Of a stretch of DNA of 64,000 nucleotides, positions 9,945 through 19,286 are shown piece by piece (the stretch's first letter is position 1; every line of letters begins with the position of its first letter). The position numbers were made by a program, and so were the translations under genes. Source of the stretch: Roseomonas sp. Lineage in GTDB: Bacteria; Pseudomonadota; Alphaproteobacteria; Acetobacterales; Acetobacteraceae. The stretch lies in the NCBI GenBank assembly GCA_020249285.1, contig JADCFX010000004.1:1-64000 (forward strand), written 5' to 3'. The notes under the pieces are model-generated. The model worked only from the letters and a program-made list of their open reading frames with translations, was not told where the DNA came from and made no database searches.

Positions 9945-10619
9945 ATGCTGAAACTGATCCGCATTTTCGCTTTTCTGCTGATCGCCATCCTGGGCGGGCT
10001 ATGGGGGCTTGCCTGGTATCTGCGCGCACCGGGGGAGGCGATGGGCGATGCCTTCCTCAGGCAATTGGCGCAATTTGGCGGGGCGGATATGCCGGCCCCT
10101 TCAGCGGGTGGCGTGCAATTGCCACAGGGGATTGCGCTCGGCGGCGCCTTCAGCTTGCAGGATCACACCGGCCAACGCGTCACGGAACGCGCCTTCGCGG
10201 GGAAGCTTGGCTTGATCTATTTCGGCTTCACCTATTGCCCGGATGTCTGCCCGACGGAATTGGGCCTGATGGCATCCGCGCTTGATCTGCTCGGGCCGGA
10301 TGCGGCGCGGGTGCTGCCGGTGCTGATCACCATAGACCCTGCGCGCGATACGCAAGCGGCACTGGCCGATTATGTTTCCCGCTTTCATCCCGCCCTAATC
10401 GGTTTGACCGGTACAGATGAGGAAATCGCGACCGCGGCGCGGGCCTTTCGCGTTTATTACCGCAAGGTCAATCCGCCAGCGGCGAGCGATTACCTAATGG
10501 ACCATTCATCCTTCATCTACCTGGTCGGCCCGGATGGGCGGGTCCGCCAGCTTTTCCGCCCAAATACGCCGCCCGAGACCATCGCCGCAGCCATCAAGGG
10601 GCAATTACGCCAGCTTTAG
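9945..10619 (+). CDS. SCO1/SenC family copper chaperone
   Basis: SCO proteins deliver copper to the CuA site of cytochrome c oxidase, or act as membrane-anchored thiol reductases. The 224-aa protein has one N-terminal membrane anchor (about residues 6-26), then a thioredoxin-like fold. The copper motif CPDVC is at Cys98 and Cys102, and the third ligand is His187 in MDHSS. The start is the ATG at 9945, just after the upstream stop. It probably shares a transcript with the reductase upstream. No oxidase genes are in this window. Confidence 0.9.
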   Translation: MLKLIRIFAFLLIAILGGLWGLAWYLRAPGEAMGDAFLRQLAQFGGADMPAPSAGGVQLPQGIALGGAFSLQDHTGQRVTERAFAGKLGLIYFGFTYCPDVCPTELGLMASALDLLGPDAARVLPVLITIDPARDTQAALADYVSRFHPALIGLTGTDEEIATAARAFRVYYRKVNPPAASDYLMDHSSFIYLVGPDGRVRQLFRPNTPPETIAAAIKGQLRQL

Positions 10620-10710
10620 GCCCGCGCGCCAACTTTCAAAGCGAAAATTTTTTTGCTAGCGTCTGAGAAACGTTTGAGCCGAAAAAATTCGGAGCAAAAA
10701 GGGATGCTGG

Positions 10711-10992
10711 ATGGAAAATGACTTCAACGACAGGGATGGAAGCGCTGAGCGTGGCGCGACCATAGGCCCAAGATATACCAGAAGATTATCAGATAAGATT
10801 CTGATTGCCTTTCATCATGCCTGTGACCAGACGGATTTCGACGTGGCTAATGACCTTCTGGTCATTCTGGAAAAGATGCTGAAGCGGCCTGGCTCCGGTT
10901 CGGATAGCAATCGCCGCAAGAGCATTGAAAGTCTTGTGGCCGCGCATGAACGGCTTTGGCTGCTCCGCCACCCGGAAGCACGCGAAAGCTAG
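10711..10992 (+). CDS. Small conserved-type hypothetical protein (93 aa)
   Basis: I do not recognise a named family. The protein is acidic at the N-terminus (MENDFNDRDG), then predicted mostly helical: a stretch at about 26-57 resembles a helical hairpin with alternating hydrophobic residues, followed by a basic GSDSNRRKS segment. There is no signal peptide or membrane segment. The gene has its own upstream region with a CCGAA/TTCGG hairpin at 10679-10692. Its stop overlaps the convergent methyltransferase gene by 4 bp. The composition is normal for the genome, so it is probably a real gene; the function is unknown. Confidence 0.65.
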   Translation: MENDFNDRDGSAERGATIGPRYTRRLSDKILIAFHHACDQTDFDVANDLLVILEKMLKRPGSGSDSNRRKSIESLVAAHERLWLLRHPEARES

Positions 10993-11732
10993 TTCGGATT
11001 GATTGGCGCCGCATCGCGCAGGATCGCCTCGGCGGCCGCGGTGAAGCGGCCATCAGATTCGTGCAGCACCAACCCGGGCAGGATTTTCCCCGGGCCGCGC
11101 GCCCCTTTGCCGGCGCGGAGCAACACCCGCTTGGCGGCAATGCCGGCGCGAGGCCAAAGCGGCAGTAATTCCATGGCACCGAAGCCGGCTTCACGTATTG
11201 CCGCTGCCGCCGCGTCAAAACGCGCGGCGGGTAGGATCAGGCTCAGGCTGCCGCGCGGCGCGATGGCGGCGGCCAGAAACCCGACCCAATCGGCCAATCC
11301 AGGCCCCGCTTCATGCGTGGCCGCCCGGCGGATGGCGCCTGGCGGCGGCGTGCCGCCCGGCCAATAGGGCGGATTGGCAAAGCCATGCGCCACAGGACCA
11401 AGCCTGCGCGCCAGCGCCAGATCCGCGACATCCCCTTCTTCGATCTGCGCCCCAAGCCCCGCCCTTGCGGCATTTTCCCGCGCCAGCGCCGCCATGGCGG
11501 CTTCGCGTTCCACCGCACGAATCGCAAGCCCTGGCACGCGGGCCGCGAGGCACAGGAAGGCCGCACCACTGCCGGGGCCGGCTTCCAGCACTGCCTCTCC
11601 GGGTTTGGCGGGGATGAAGGCGGCCAGCAGCACAGCATCCAGCCCGGCACGAAACCCCTGGCGCGGCTGGCGCAGCGCCACGCGGCCATTCAGCAGGTGA
11701 TCTTCCGTGAAGTCTTCAGGCACAATGGTCAC
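10989..11732 (-). CDS. tRNA1(Val) A37 N6-methyltransferase-like (TrmN6/YfiC family)
   Basis: This is a Rossmann-fold SAM-dependent N6-adenine methyltransferase. Motif I is EAGPGSG at 50-56 and the catalytic NPPY is at 120-123, the signature of amino-methylating enzymes. The N-terminal LLNGRVALRQPRQGFRAGLDA matches YfiC-type proteins, which modify A37 of tRNA1(Val). It is 247 aa, with a start that overlaps the DUF2007 gene (ATGA). Substrate assignment rests on the family only; other small-molecule or RNA targets are possible. Confidence 0.78.
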   Translation of the reverse strand: MTIVPEDFTEDHLLNGRVALRQPRQGFRAGLDAVLLAAFIPAKPGEAVLEAGPGSGAAFLCLAARVPGLAIRAVEREAAMAALARENAARAGLGAQIEEGDVADLALARRLGPVAHGFANPPYWPGGTPPPGAIRRAATHEAGPGLADWVGFLAAAIAPRGSLSLILPAARFDAAAAAIREAGFGAMELLPLWPRAGIAAKRVLLRAGKGARGPGKILPGLVLHESDGRFTAAAEAILRDAAPINPN

Positions 11733-11944
11733 GTGCCTTCTTCCTCCCCCGCCTCACGCAGGATACGCCGTGCTTGTGCCTCATCCTCATCAAGTACGGC
11801 CAGGCGGCGCGGAAAGGCGCCAATGCCGCCTTCAACCGCGCTGATATGCTGATCCAGCAGCACAGTTTCGATACCCGCATCCCTGAGCAAGGCTTGCAGG
11901 AAGCCAAGCCTGATCGGGTTATTGCTGCTGACCAAGACACGCAT
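11729..11944 (-). CDS. DUF2007 domain protein
   Basis: This 71-aa protein (MRVLVSSNNPIRLGFLQALL onward) matches the DUF2007 'putative signal transducing protein' family: a small ACT-like alpha/beta fold in which an N-terminal strand is followed by a helix, DAGIE, and a C-terminal DEAQARRIL helix. Its biochemical role is unknown. I start it at the ATG at 11944 rather than at an upstream frame opening. It overlaps the methyltransferase by 4 bp, a pairing seen in other alphaproteobacteria, and is divergent from the polyprenyl synthase gene. Confidence 0.8.
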   Translation of the reverse strand: MRVLVSSNNPIRLGFLQALLRDAGIETVLLDQHISAVEGGIGAFPRRLAVLDEDEAQARRILREAGEEEGT

Positions 11945-12028
11945 AGGGATGCTCTCCGCCGGCCACCTTCGCTTGCCGGTCCGGCATGTGGCGCCTATGG
12001 TGCGACACACAAATAAAGGTGAGCAAGA

Positions 12029-13054
12029 GTGGATTTAGCGCCTCAGCAAATGCCTGGCGAGGATCGGGGTCGGGGGGAAGATGCCCTGACCGCGCTGACG
12101 GCGCTTGTCCAGGATGATCTGGAAGCCTGCAACCGCCTGGTTGTTGAGCGGATGCAAAGCCAGGTGGCGCTGATCCCACAACTGGCCGCGCATCTGGTGG
12201 CGGCCGGCGGGAAAAGGCTCAGGCCCTTGTTGACTTTGGCTGCCGCGAAGCTCTGCGGCTATAGCGGGGATAGGCATGTCTCCCTCGCTGCCTGTGTGGA
12301 ATTCATCCATACGGCGACGCTGCTTCATGATGATGTGGTGGATGAAAGCGCGCTCAGGCGCGGCCAGGCCAGCGCCAATGCGCTGTTCGGCAATAAGGCT
12401 TCCGTGCTGGTTGGTGATTTCCTGTTCGCCCGCGCCTTTCAATTGATGGTGGCGGATGGGTCGCTTGAAGTGCTGCGTATCCTGTCCACCGCCGCAGCGA
12501 CGATTGCTGAAGGCGAAGTGCTGCAATTGATGACCCAGAATGATACTGCCACCACGGAAGGCCAGTATCTTGCGGTGATCGAAGGCAAGACCGCGGCACT
12601 TTTCGCCGCCGCCACCGAAGTGGGCGCGGTGATCGCCGACCGGCCCAAGGCTGAACAGGCAGCGCTTTGCGATTACGGCGGGGCGCTCGGCATCGCCTTC
12701 CAATTGGTAGATGACGCGCTGGATTACGCAGCCGACCAGGAAGCACTTGGCAAGACCGTCGGTGATGATTTCCGTGAGGGGAAGATCACGCTGCCCGTAT
12801 TGCTGGCTTTCGCGCGCGGGTCTGAGGAAGAACGCGGCTTCTGGCGCCGTGTGCTGGAAGAAGGCGACCAGCAGGAAGCCGATCTGGCCACCGCGATGGC
12901 GCTGATGACGAAATACGACACGATTGGCGAGACGATCGCCCGCGCGCGGCGCTATGGTGAGAAGGCGATTTCTGCTTTGGATGTTTTCGCCGATAGCGCC
13001 GAACGTCGCGCGATGGTGGAAGTGGTGCGGTTTTGCATTGATCGCGCGCGGTAG
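12029..13054 (+). CDS. ispB: Polyprenyl (octaprenyl/decaprenyl) diphosphate synthase
   Basis: This is a trans-prenyl chain elongation enzyme making the ubiquinone side chain. The 341-aa protein has the first aspartate-rich motif DDVVD at 101-105, GKRLRP at 61-66 and the second motif DDALD at 228-232. The start is a GTG at 12029 preceded by an AAAGGTGAGCAAGA region; an internal ATG eight codons in (12050) is possible. Chain length cannot be read from the sequence; Acetobacteraceae usually make Q-10. Confidence 0.92.
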   Translation: MDLAPQQMPGEDRGRGEDALTALTALVQDDLEACNRLVVERMQSQVALIPQLAAHLVAAGGKRLRPLLTLAAAKLCGYSGDRHVSLAACVEFIHTATLLHDDVVDESALRRGQASANALFGNKASVLVGDFLFARAFQLMVADGSLEVLRILSTAAATIAEGEVLQLMTQNDTATTEGQYLAVIEGKTAALFAAATEVGAVIADRPKAEQAALCDYGGALGIAFQLVDDALDYAADQEALGKTVGDDFREGKITLPVLLAFARGSEEERGFWRRVLEEGDQQEADLATAMALMTKYDTIGETIARARRYGEKAISALDVFADSAERRAMVEVVRFCIDRAR

Positions 13055-13058
13055 AACG

Positions 13059-14240
13059 TCACGCCCGTCGCGGCACCAGCACGAGCGCCACCATCGCCAG
13101 CAATAGGCTCGCCACCCACCAAGCCTGCCATAGCCCGAAGGAAAGCATGCCCGTCACCGCGGCTGATGCCAACATGCCGGCACCAACCGCCGGTGCGGCA
13201 CTTCGCGCAGCGGCAAAGCCAAGGGCCAGCATCAACGCCGCACCCATCAGCGCGCCAATGCCGCCCAATTCCAACCAAAGCTGCAAGGCGCCGTTATGGG
13301 GATGCAGCGGCATTACCTCCACATGCGGCAATACTAAAAATGCGCGCTGCGCCGGCGCGGTGATTTTCAGCCGATCGAGCGTTGCGGCATCGGGTTGCGC
13401 CCGCCCACCCGGCATGGCGCGGCTGGCTTCCAAGCCCCAGCCGGCAAGCGGCTTTTCGGCAATGCGCGCGGCGGCAAAATCCCAGATCACCAGCCGATGC
13501 ACCGCCGAAGGCGGTAGGCTGGCTGAGGGGATTTGAGGAATAAAGGCAACCAGCAGCGGCATCAGAAGGATCAATACCGCCACCCCTGCCCCCACCAATT
13601 TCGGCACCAGGCGTGGTGCCGCTAGGCTGAGCAACGCTGCGGCCAAACCCGCAATGGTGGCAAGCCGCGCCGTTTCCCCGGGCAGCATAATCAGTACACC
13701 CGCGCCCATCACCAGCAGCGCCGCCCGTGCAAACCAGGGCCAGGGCAGCGCAAAACCCATCGGCAGCAGCAGCGCCATGAGTGACGCCGCGGGCTTCAGC
13801 CCGAACATCAAGCTTGCCGGCACCTCCTTGAGCCCGCGCACCGCCGCGCGCAGCGCATTGCCGCTTTGCCAATCGGCAAAAGCAGCGGCGAGGCCAAAGA
13901 CCAGGCCAAAGCCGATCCATGGCATCAGCCGCGCCCCTTGAGCCGCCCCCGCCGCGCCATATGCCAGCAGCATCATGGCGGCCAGGGTCAGTGCGAGCAG
14001 CGCCGCGCGCCCAGGCTCCGGCGCCCAAAGCGCGGTGATTGCACCCCAGCCCGCAAGCATCAGCCCAAGCAGCAGAACGGGGTTGCTCGGGATGCTTGGC
14101 CGCCACCCGGCACGCCAGCCAAGCCCAAGCGTGATGGCCATAGAAATCAGCGCCAGCGGCGCCATGGCCTTGGATTGCAGCACCGCCACAAAGGGCGCGG
14201 CAAGAAGGGCAATGGCGAGGGGCAGGCCGGGATGCGACAT
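13059..14240 (-). CDS. O-antigen ligase/polymerase family membrane protein
   Basis: This 393-aa polytopic inner-membrane protein has about ten hydrophobic segments. A large periplasmic loop in the C-terminal third contains LVIWDFAAARIAEKPLAGWG and LPHVEVMPLHPHNG, typical of the Wzy_C/O-antigen ligase (WaaL-like) family. Such proteins transfer O-antigen or other glycans, or polymerise them. No glycan cluster adjoins it, so the acceptor is unknown. The gene converges on ispB with only 4 bp between the stop codons. Confidence 0.78.
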   Translation of the reverse strand: MSHPGLPLAIALLAAPFVAVLQSKAMAPLALISMAITLGLGWRAGWRPSIPSNPVLLLGLMLAGWGAITALWAPEPGRAALLALTLAAMMLLAYGAAGAAQGARLMPWIGFGLVFGLAAAFADWQSGNALRAAVRGLKEVPASLMFGLKPAASLMALLLPMGFALPWPWFARAALLVMGAGVLIMLPGETARLATIAGLAAALLSLAAPRLVPKLVGAGVAVLILLMPLLVAFIPQIPSASLPPSAVHRLVIWDFAAARIAEKPLAGWGLEASRAMPGGRAQPDAATLDRLKITAPAQRAFLVLPHVEVMPLHPHNGALQLWLELGGIGALMGAALMLALGFAAARSAAPAVGAGMLASAAVTGMLSFGLWQAWWVASLLLAMVALVLVPRRA

Positions 14241-14377
14241 GAGGCGGGCTTAGAGTAGTTTGCCCAGCCTTGGAACCGCGCCTTCGCAGGCCCACCCATG
14301 CGCGTCACATTTTCTCACTTAGGGTAACAGACAAGCGACCCAAACATCACTAAGTAAAGCGCCAGGAGACCGCACCA

Positions 14378-15394
14378 TTGCTGCCCGCCATCCCCGTTTT
14401 TGATTTGCGCACCGAAACCCAGCCATCGCTTGCCGCCATGCGTGCTGCGCCAGTTCGCGCGGAAGCGCTCTGGCGCGGCGCGCGGGCGCGATATACCGCG
14501 CAGGGTCTCGCCTTGGCGGATCGGGCTTCGCGGCATTGGCTGGCGCGCAATGGCAATCCGCTGCTCCCGGAAATCTCGGCGATTGCGGAAGCCCTGCCCG
14601 GGCCTGGTGGCCATGCGCTGAACCTTTCCTATGAATGGGGCTGCACGGCGGGGCTTGGTGCGGCAGACGCGCCCTTCATGCTGCGCGTGCTGGATTGGGA
14701 CCTGAAGGGGCTTGGTGAGCAGCTTTGCGTCTTTCGTCAGGCAGGGCCGGCGGGCGAGTGGCTAAATTTGGGCTGGCCGGGCTTTGCCGGGGCCATTACG
14801 GCGCTGGCCCCGGGCCGCTTTGGCATTGCCATCAATCAACCCCCTCTGCCGCAGGGCGCCTTGGCGCGCGCAGCGCGGGGCGCGGGCGCAGCTTTTCTGG
14901 GGCTTGCGGTGGATTGGCTTGCCATTCGGCCAGAACGCTGGCTCCAACGCGGCCTGCCGCCTGCGCATCTGCTGCGCCTGGTCTGCGATACAGCGCCGGA
15001 TTACGCCGCTGCCTTGGCCATGCTGCGTGATACGCCGCTTGCCGCTGGTGCGATCTTTTCCCTGGCCGGCATCAAACCTGGGGAGGCTGCGGTGATCGAG
15101 CGGGCCGAGGCATCGCATGCCGTGATTGCCGCCGCACCCATCGCCGCCGCCGCCAATGGCTGGCAGGGCATCGCCAATCCCGGCGCACCACGCTGGCGCT
15201 ATAGCGCCGAACGCCACGCCGCCATGACGGCGCTACTCGCCGGGCCGGTGCCGCGTGAATTCGGATGGCTGAAGCCACCCATCGCGAATGAGGGATCACG
15301 CCTTGCGGCTATGATGTCTCCGGCGACCGGGAGGTTGGAATTGCTGGGGCTTGAAGGCGGAGAAGCGGTGACGCGGCCGCTTTATTTGAATTGA
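14378..15394 (+). CDS. Putative Ntn-fold cysteine amidohydrolase (choloylglycine hydrolase/acid ceramidase-like)
   Basis: This 338-aa cytoplasmic protein is usually left hypothetical. SYEWGCTAG places a Cys (residue 89) at the start of a segment followed by MLRVLDWDL, then WPGFAGAITALAPGRFGIAIN. This order (Cys, an RxxDWD motif, then a strand with a Gly-rich loop and N) resembles Ntn hydrolases of the bile-acid hydrolase / N-acylethanolamine amidase group, but with an 88-residue leader before the Cys. The start is TTG at 14378, supported by AGGAGA 8 nt upstream. The family assignment is inference and the substrate is unknown. Confidence 0.55.
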   Translation: MLPAIPVFDLRTETQPSLAAMRAAPVRAEALWRGARARYTAQGLALADRASRHWLARNGNPLLPEISAIAEALPGPGGHALNLSYEWGCTAGLGAADAPFMLRVLDWDLKGLGEQLCVFRQAGPAGEWLNLGWPGFAGAITALAPGRFGIAINQPPLPQGALARAARGAGAAFLGLAVDWLAIRPERWLQRGLPPAHLLRLVCDTAPDYAAALAMLRDTPLAAGAIFSLAGIKPGEAAVIERAEASHAVIAAAPIAAAANGWQGIANPGAPRWRYSAERHAAMTALLAGPVPREFGWLKPPIANEGSRLAAMMSPATGRLELLGLEGGEAVTRPLYLN

Positions 15395-15396
15395 GA

Positions 15397-15430
15397 CAAA
15401 AAAGCCCTGATGCCAAAAACATCAGGGCTT
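15397..15430 (-). terminator. Intrinsic terminator of the aminotransferase gene
   Basis: A perfect 10-bp stem (AAGCCCTGAT at 15402-15411 with ATCAGGGCTT at 15421-15430) encloses a 9-nt loop. On the minus strand it is followed by a run of six T, the classic Rho-independent form, 23 bp beyond the aminotransferase stop. It can also fold on the plus strand, behind the Ntn-hydrolase-like gene, where the T tract is weak. Confidence 0.85.
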
Positions 15431-15452
15431 GCCTTTAACGCGCAGCGCGCTG

Positions 15453-16853
15453 TCACACCGCCGCGATGGCTTCCCGCCGCAATTCCACCGAAAGCGCATC
15501 GAGCGAACGCTCAACGCGGTCCAGCATTTCCGTCACCTCATCCTTGGTGATGACCAGCGGCGGGGAAAAGCCGATGCTGTCATTCATCATGGCGCGCAGG
15601 ATCACGCCCTGTTCTTCGCCATGTTTGACCAAACGCGGCCCAATCTTGCGCGCGGGGTCGAAGTTTTTCTTTGCGGCTTTGTCTTCCACCAATTCAATCG
15701 CGCCCACCATGCCAACGCCGCGCACCTCACCCACCATGGGGTGATTGGCGAAGCGGCGCTGCAATTCGCTTTGCAGATGTGGCCCCACGGATTTCACATG
15801 GCCGATCAGGTCCATCTCATCATAAATCTTGAGCGTTTCAATCGCGACAGCGGCGGCCACCGGATGCCCGGAATAGGTAAAGCCATGGCCCCAAGTGCCA
15901 ACAGCGGAAGACCCCTCCGCAATGCCCTGGAACACCCGTTCATTCACCATCACGGCCGAGATCGGCAGATAGGAAGATGAAAGCGCCTTGGCGCACACCA
16001 GAATATCGGGCGTGATGCCAAAAGTCTGGCAGCCCCAGTAATTGCCGGTGCGCCCGAAGCCGCAAATCACCTCATCGGCCACAAACAGCACATCATGCTT
16101 TTTCAAGACGGCCTGGATTTTCTCGAAATAGGTGCGCGGCGGCACAATCACGCCGCCGGCCCCCATTGTCGGTTCCGCCCAGAAAGCGGCCACGGTTTCC
16201 GGGCCTTCATTGATGATATAGGCGTCCAATTCTTCCGCGAGGCGTGTTGCGAAATCCTCTTCCGATTCGCCCGGCTTCGCATTGTGGTAGTGATGCGGCG
16301 TGCCAACGTGATGGAAGCGCCCGCCCGCGATGGGTGCATCAAACAGCTTGTGATTGGCGGGCAAGCCCGTCAGAGAAGCCGCCGCCAGCGTAATGCCGTG
16401 ATACCCCTTCAAGCGCGCAATCAGCTTTTTCTTCTCAGGCCGGCCAAGCGCATTATTCATATACCAGATCATCTTGATCGCGCTGTCATTCGCCTCAGAC
16501 CCTGAATTGGCGAAGAACACCTTGCTCATGGGCACCGGCGCGCGCTCAATCAGCATCTCGGCAAGATCAATCATCGGCTCATGCGATTTCGCCGTGAAGG
16601 AATGATAGAAGGGAAGCTTCCGCATCTGGTTGGCCGCGGCCTGCACCAGGCGTTCATTGTCAAAGCCGAGCGATGTGCACCACAGCCCCGCCATGGCTTC
16701 GATGTATTCCTTGCCCTGATCGTCAAAAATACGCACGCCCTTGCCGCGGCTGATCACCAGCGGGCCATTCACCTGATGCGCCTTGGCATCGGTATAGGGG
16801 TGCAGCACATTGGCAATGTCGCGGACGGCATTGGAATTGCGGGGCGGGGTCAT
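15453..16853 (-). CDS. Class III PLP aminotransferase (omega-amino acid/amine:pyruvate type)
   Basis: This fold-type I PLP enzyme transfers the distal amino group of an amine, diamine or beta-amino acid, usually to pyruvate. In the 466-aa protein the PLP phosphate segment is SGSEAND at 117-123, the cofactor aspartate is in VADEV (Asp260), and the Schiff-base lysine is Lys289 in AKALSS. GLWCTSLGF in the N-terminal region resembles omega-transaminases of the Vibrio fluvialis/Paracoccus type. The gene stands alone, with its own terminator and a divergent molybdoenzyme gene, so the substrate cannot be inferred. Confidence 0.85.
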   Translation of the reverse strand: MTPPRNSNAVRDIANVLHPYTDAKAHQVNGPLVISRGKGVRIFDDQGKEYIEAMAGLWCTSLGFDNERLVQAAANQMRKLPFYHSFTAKSHEPMIDLAEMLIERAPVPMSKVFFANSGSEANDSAIKMIWYMNNALGRPEKKKLIARLKGYHGITLAAASLTGLPANHKLFDAPIAGGRFHHVGTPHHYHNAKPGESEEDFATRLAEELDAYIINEGPETVAAFWAEPTMGAGGVIVPPRTYFEKIQAVLKKHDVLFVADEVICGFGRTGNYWGCQTFGITPDILVCAKALSSSYLPISAVMVNERVFQGIAEGSSAVGTWGHGFTYSGHPVAAAVAIETLKIYDEMDLIGHVKSVGPHLQSELQRRFANHPMVGEVRGVGMVGAIELVEDKAAKKNFDPARKIGPRLVKHGEEQGVILRAMMNDSIGFSPPLVITKDEVTEMLDRVERSLDALSVELRREAIAAV

Positions 16854-16973
16854 GTTTTGGCTTCCTCGAACCTTGTCAGAAATCTGATTAAGGCATGCCT
16901 TGGCCCAAGACCCAAGAGGAAAGCGTTGCCCTGGGCGCCCCGCCGCGCCAAGTTACCGCATTGGAGGCGTCTC

Positions 16974-19286
16974 ATGACCGAAATTAAACCCCATGCGGCC
17001 CATTGGGGCAGCTTCGATGCGGTGGTGGAAAATGGCCGGCTGGTGGGGGTGAAACCCTTTCACCGCGACCCTTTCCCCGGTTCCTTGATCGAAGCCGTGC
17101 CCGATGCGGTGCATAGCGCGGCGCGGATAGACCGCCCCTATGTGCGCAAGGGTTGGCTGGAAGGCCGCCGGCGCGGCGCCTTGCGGGGTGGAGACCCCTT
17201 TGTGCCTGTTTCCTGGGACAAGGCGGTGCGGCTGGTGGCGGAGGAAACCCGCCGTGTGCGCGCGGAAGCCGGCGCCAAATCCATCATGGGCGGGTCCTAT
17301 GGCTGGTCCTCCGCCGGGCGGTTTCATCATGCGCGTAGCCAATTGCAGCGCTTCCTCGGGCTCGGTGGCGGCTATACGGGGCAAGTGAATGCCTATTCCT
17401 ACGCTGCGGCGCAGGCGTTGCTGCCGCATATTCTGGGCACCAATGAAGTGCTGCTCGGCAAGGTCACGGATTGGGCGGCGATCACACGCTATTCCAAGGT
17501 CATGCTCTGCCTCGGCGGGCTGCCGATCAGGAATGGCTATGTCACCTCGGGCGGCGCAGGGCAGCATAGCAATGAGATGAATTTGCGCGCGGCGGCTGAG
17601 GCCGGGCTGCGCTTTCTGCAAATCTCCCCCGCGCGGGCAGATGTGCCGGATTGGGCCGGCGCGGAATGGACCCCAATCCGCCCCGGCACAGATACCGCGC
17701 TGCTGCTGGCGATGGGCCATGAAATCCTGGCGCGCGGGTGGGAGGATAAGAACTTCCTCGCGACCCGTTGCGTTGGCTGGGACAAGCTGCGCGCCTATAT
17801 CACCGGCGAGTCTGATGGCGTGGCGAAAACCCCTGAATGGGCCGCGCCCATCACCACCATCCCCGCCGAGACCATCCGCGCGTTGACCGCCGAAATCGCG
17901 AAGCAACCCGCGATGCTGACCGCCACCTGGTCCTTGCAGCGCGCCGATTATGGCGAACAACCCTATTGGATGCTGACCGCGCTTGCCGCCATGCTGGGCT
18001 TGATCGGCAAGCCCGGGCAGGGCGTGGCGTTTGGCTATGGCAGCGTGAATGGCATGGGCCAGCCCCGGCGCGAAGTGCCAAGCTTTGCGATGCCGGCGAC
18101 ACCCAACCCCACCGGGTTTTTCATCCCTGTCGCGCGCATCACGGAAATGCTGGAAAACCCCGGCGGCGATCATCACTTCAATGGCCGCGTGCTGCAATTC
18201 CCCGATACGCGCATCATTTGGTGGGCCGGCGGCAATCCCTTCCATCACCATCAGGATCTCAACCGCATGCTGCGCGCCTGGGCGCAGGCCGAGACCATCA
18301 TTGTGCAGGAACCCTGGTGGACATCGCTTGCGCGCCACGCCGATATCGTGCTGCCCGCCACCACCACGCTGGAACGCAATGATATCGCCAGCAGCGGGCG
18401 AGATCGCTTTTTGCGCGCCATGCATAAGGCGATTGAACCGGTGGGGCAGGCGCGTAACGACCACGACATGCTGGCCGATATTGCGGAAGAATTGGGCTAC
18501 CGCGAACGCTTCACCGAACAGCGCAACGAAGAAGCCTGGTTGCGCCACTTGTTCGAAGCCTGGCGCCGCCATTGCGCGCGCATGGGCCAGGAAACGCCGG
18601 ATTTCGACACGTTTTGGGAAAAGGGTTTTTGGGAAGCCGATGCGCCAGCACGTGGTGAGGAATATACCCAATTCGCCGAATTCGCCGCTGATCCGGAAAA
18701 CAATCCGCTTGATACGCCTTCAGGCAAGGTGGAATTGTTTAGCGAAACCATCGCAAGCTTCGGCTATGATGACGCGCCGGGCCATCCGGTCTGGATCGCG
18801 CCGCGCGAATGGCTGGGCGCGGCGGAGGCTAAGCGCCACAAGCTACATCTGCTGTCCTTCCAACCTGCCACGCGGCTGCATGGGCAATTGGATACGGGGC
18901 GCATCTCGGCGGCGAATAAAATCGCGGGGCGAGAGCCCATCATGCTGAACCCGGAAGACGCTGCCGAACGCGGGCTGAAGGATGGCGATATTCTACGCGT
19001 ATTTAATGATCGCGGTGCCTGCCTTGGTGGCTTGCGGCTTGATCCTGGGCTGATGCGGGGCGTTGCCATGATGGCAACCGGCGCCTGGTATGATCCGCTT
19101 GAACCCGGCGTGCCCGGCAGCATGTGCGTGCATGGCAATCCGAATGTGCTGACGGCGGATGTGGGTACCTCCAAACTCGGCCAAGGCCCATCAGCGCAAT
19201 CCTGCCTGATCGAGGTTGAAAAATGGACTGCCGCCTTGCCGCCCGTGCGCGTGCATCTGCCGCCGGTGATCGAGGAAGCGCCGTGA
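16974..19286 (+). CDS. Molybdopterin oxidoreductase, BisC/TorA/DMSO reductase type (cytoplasmic)
   Basis: This is a bis-MGD molybdoenzyme of the S/N-oxide reductase group, 770 aa. GSYGWSSAGRFHH carries the Tyr109/Trp111 pair seen in the DMSO reductase active site, and NAYSYAAAQ supplies Ser142, the predicted Mo ligand. No iron-sulfur Cys motif is at the N-terminus, as expected for this subfamily. There is no Tat signal, so like biotin sulfoxide reductase BisC it should be cytoplasmic. The ATG at 16974 has GGAGG 6 nt upstream; the frame opens further upstream without homology. Its stop overlaps the next gene's GTG start. The exact oxide substrate is unknown. Confidence 0.86.
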   Translation: MTEIKPHAAHWGSFDAVVENGRLVGVKPFHRDPFPGSLIEAVPDAVHSAARIDRPYVRKGWLEGRRRGALRGGDPFVPVSWDKAVRLVAEETRRVRAEAGAKSIMGGSYGWSSAGRFHHARSQLQRFLGLGGGYTGQVNAYSYAAAQALLPHILGTNEVLLGKVTDWAAITRYSKVMLCLGGLPIRNGYVTSGGAGQHSNEMNLRAAAEAGLRFLQISPARADVPDWAGAEWTPIRPGTDTALLLAMGHEILARGWEDKNFLATRCVGWDKLRAYITGESDGVAKTPEWAAPITTIPAETIRALTAEIAKQPAMLTATWSLQRADYGEQPYWMLTALAAMLGLIGKPGQGVAFGYGSVNGMGQPRREVPSFAMPATPNPTGFFIPVARITEMLENPGGDHHFNGRVLQFPDTRIIWWAGGNPFHHHQDLNRMLRAWAQAETIIVQEPWWTSLARHADIVLPATTTLERNDIASSGRDRFLRAMHKAIEPVGQARNDHDMLADIAEELGYRERFTEQRNEEAWLRHLFEAWRRHCARMGQETPDFDTFWEKGFWEADAPARGEEYTQFAEFAADPENNPLDTPSGKVELFSETIASFGYDDAPGHPVWIAPREWLGAAEAKRHKLHLLSFQPATRLHGQLDTGRISAANKIAGREPIMLNPEDAAERGLKDGDILRVFNDRGACLGGLRLDPGLMRGVAMMATGAWYDPLEPGVPGSMCVHGNPNVLTADVGTSKLGQGPSAQSCLIEVEKWTAALPPVRVHLPPVIEEAP

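Noticed and set aside
16953..18671. 572-codon minus-strand frame inside the molybdoenzyme gene
   Set aside because: Antisense shadow; the plus strand carries all bis-MGD enzyme signatures.
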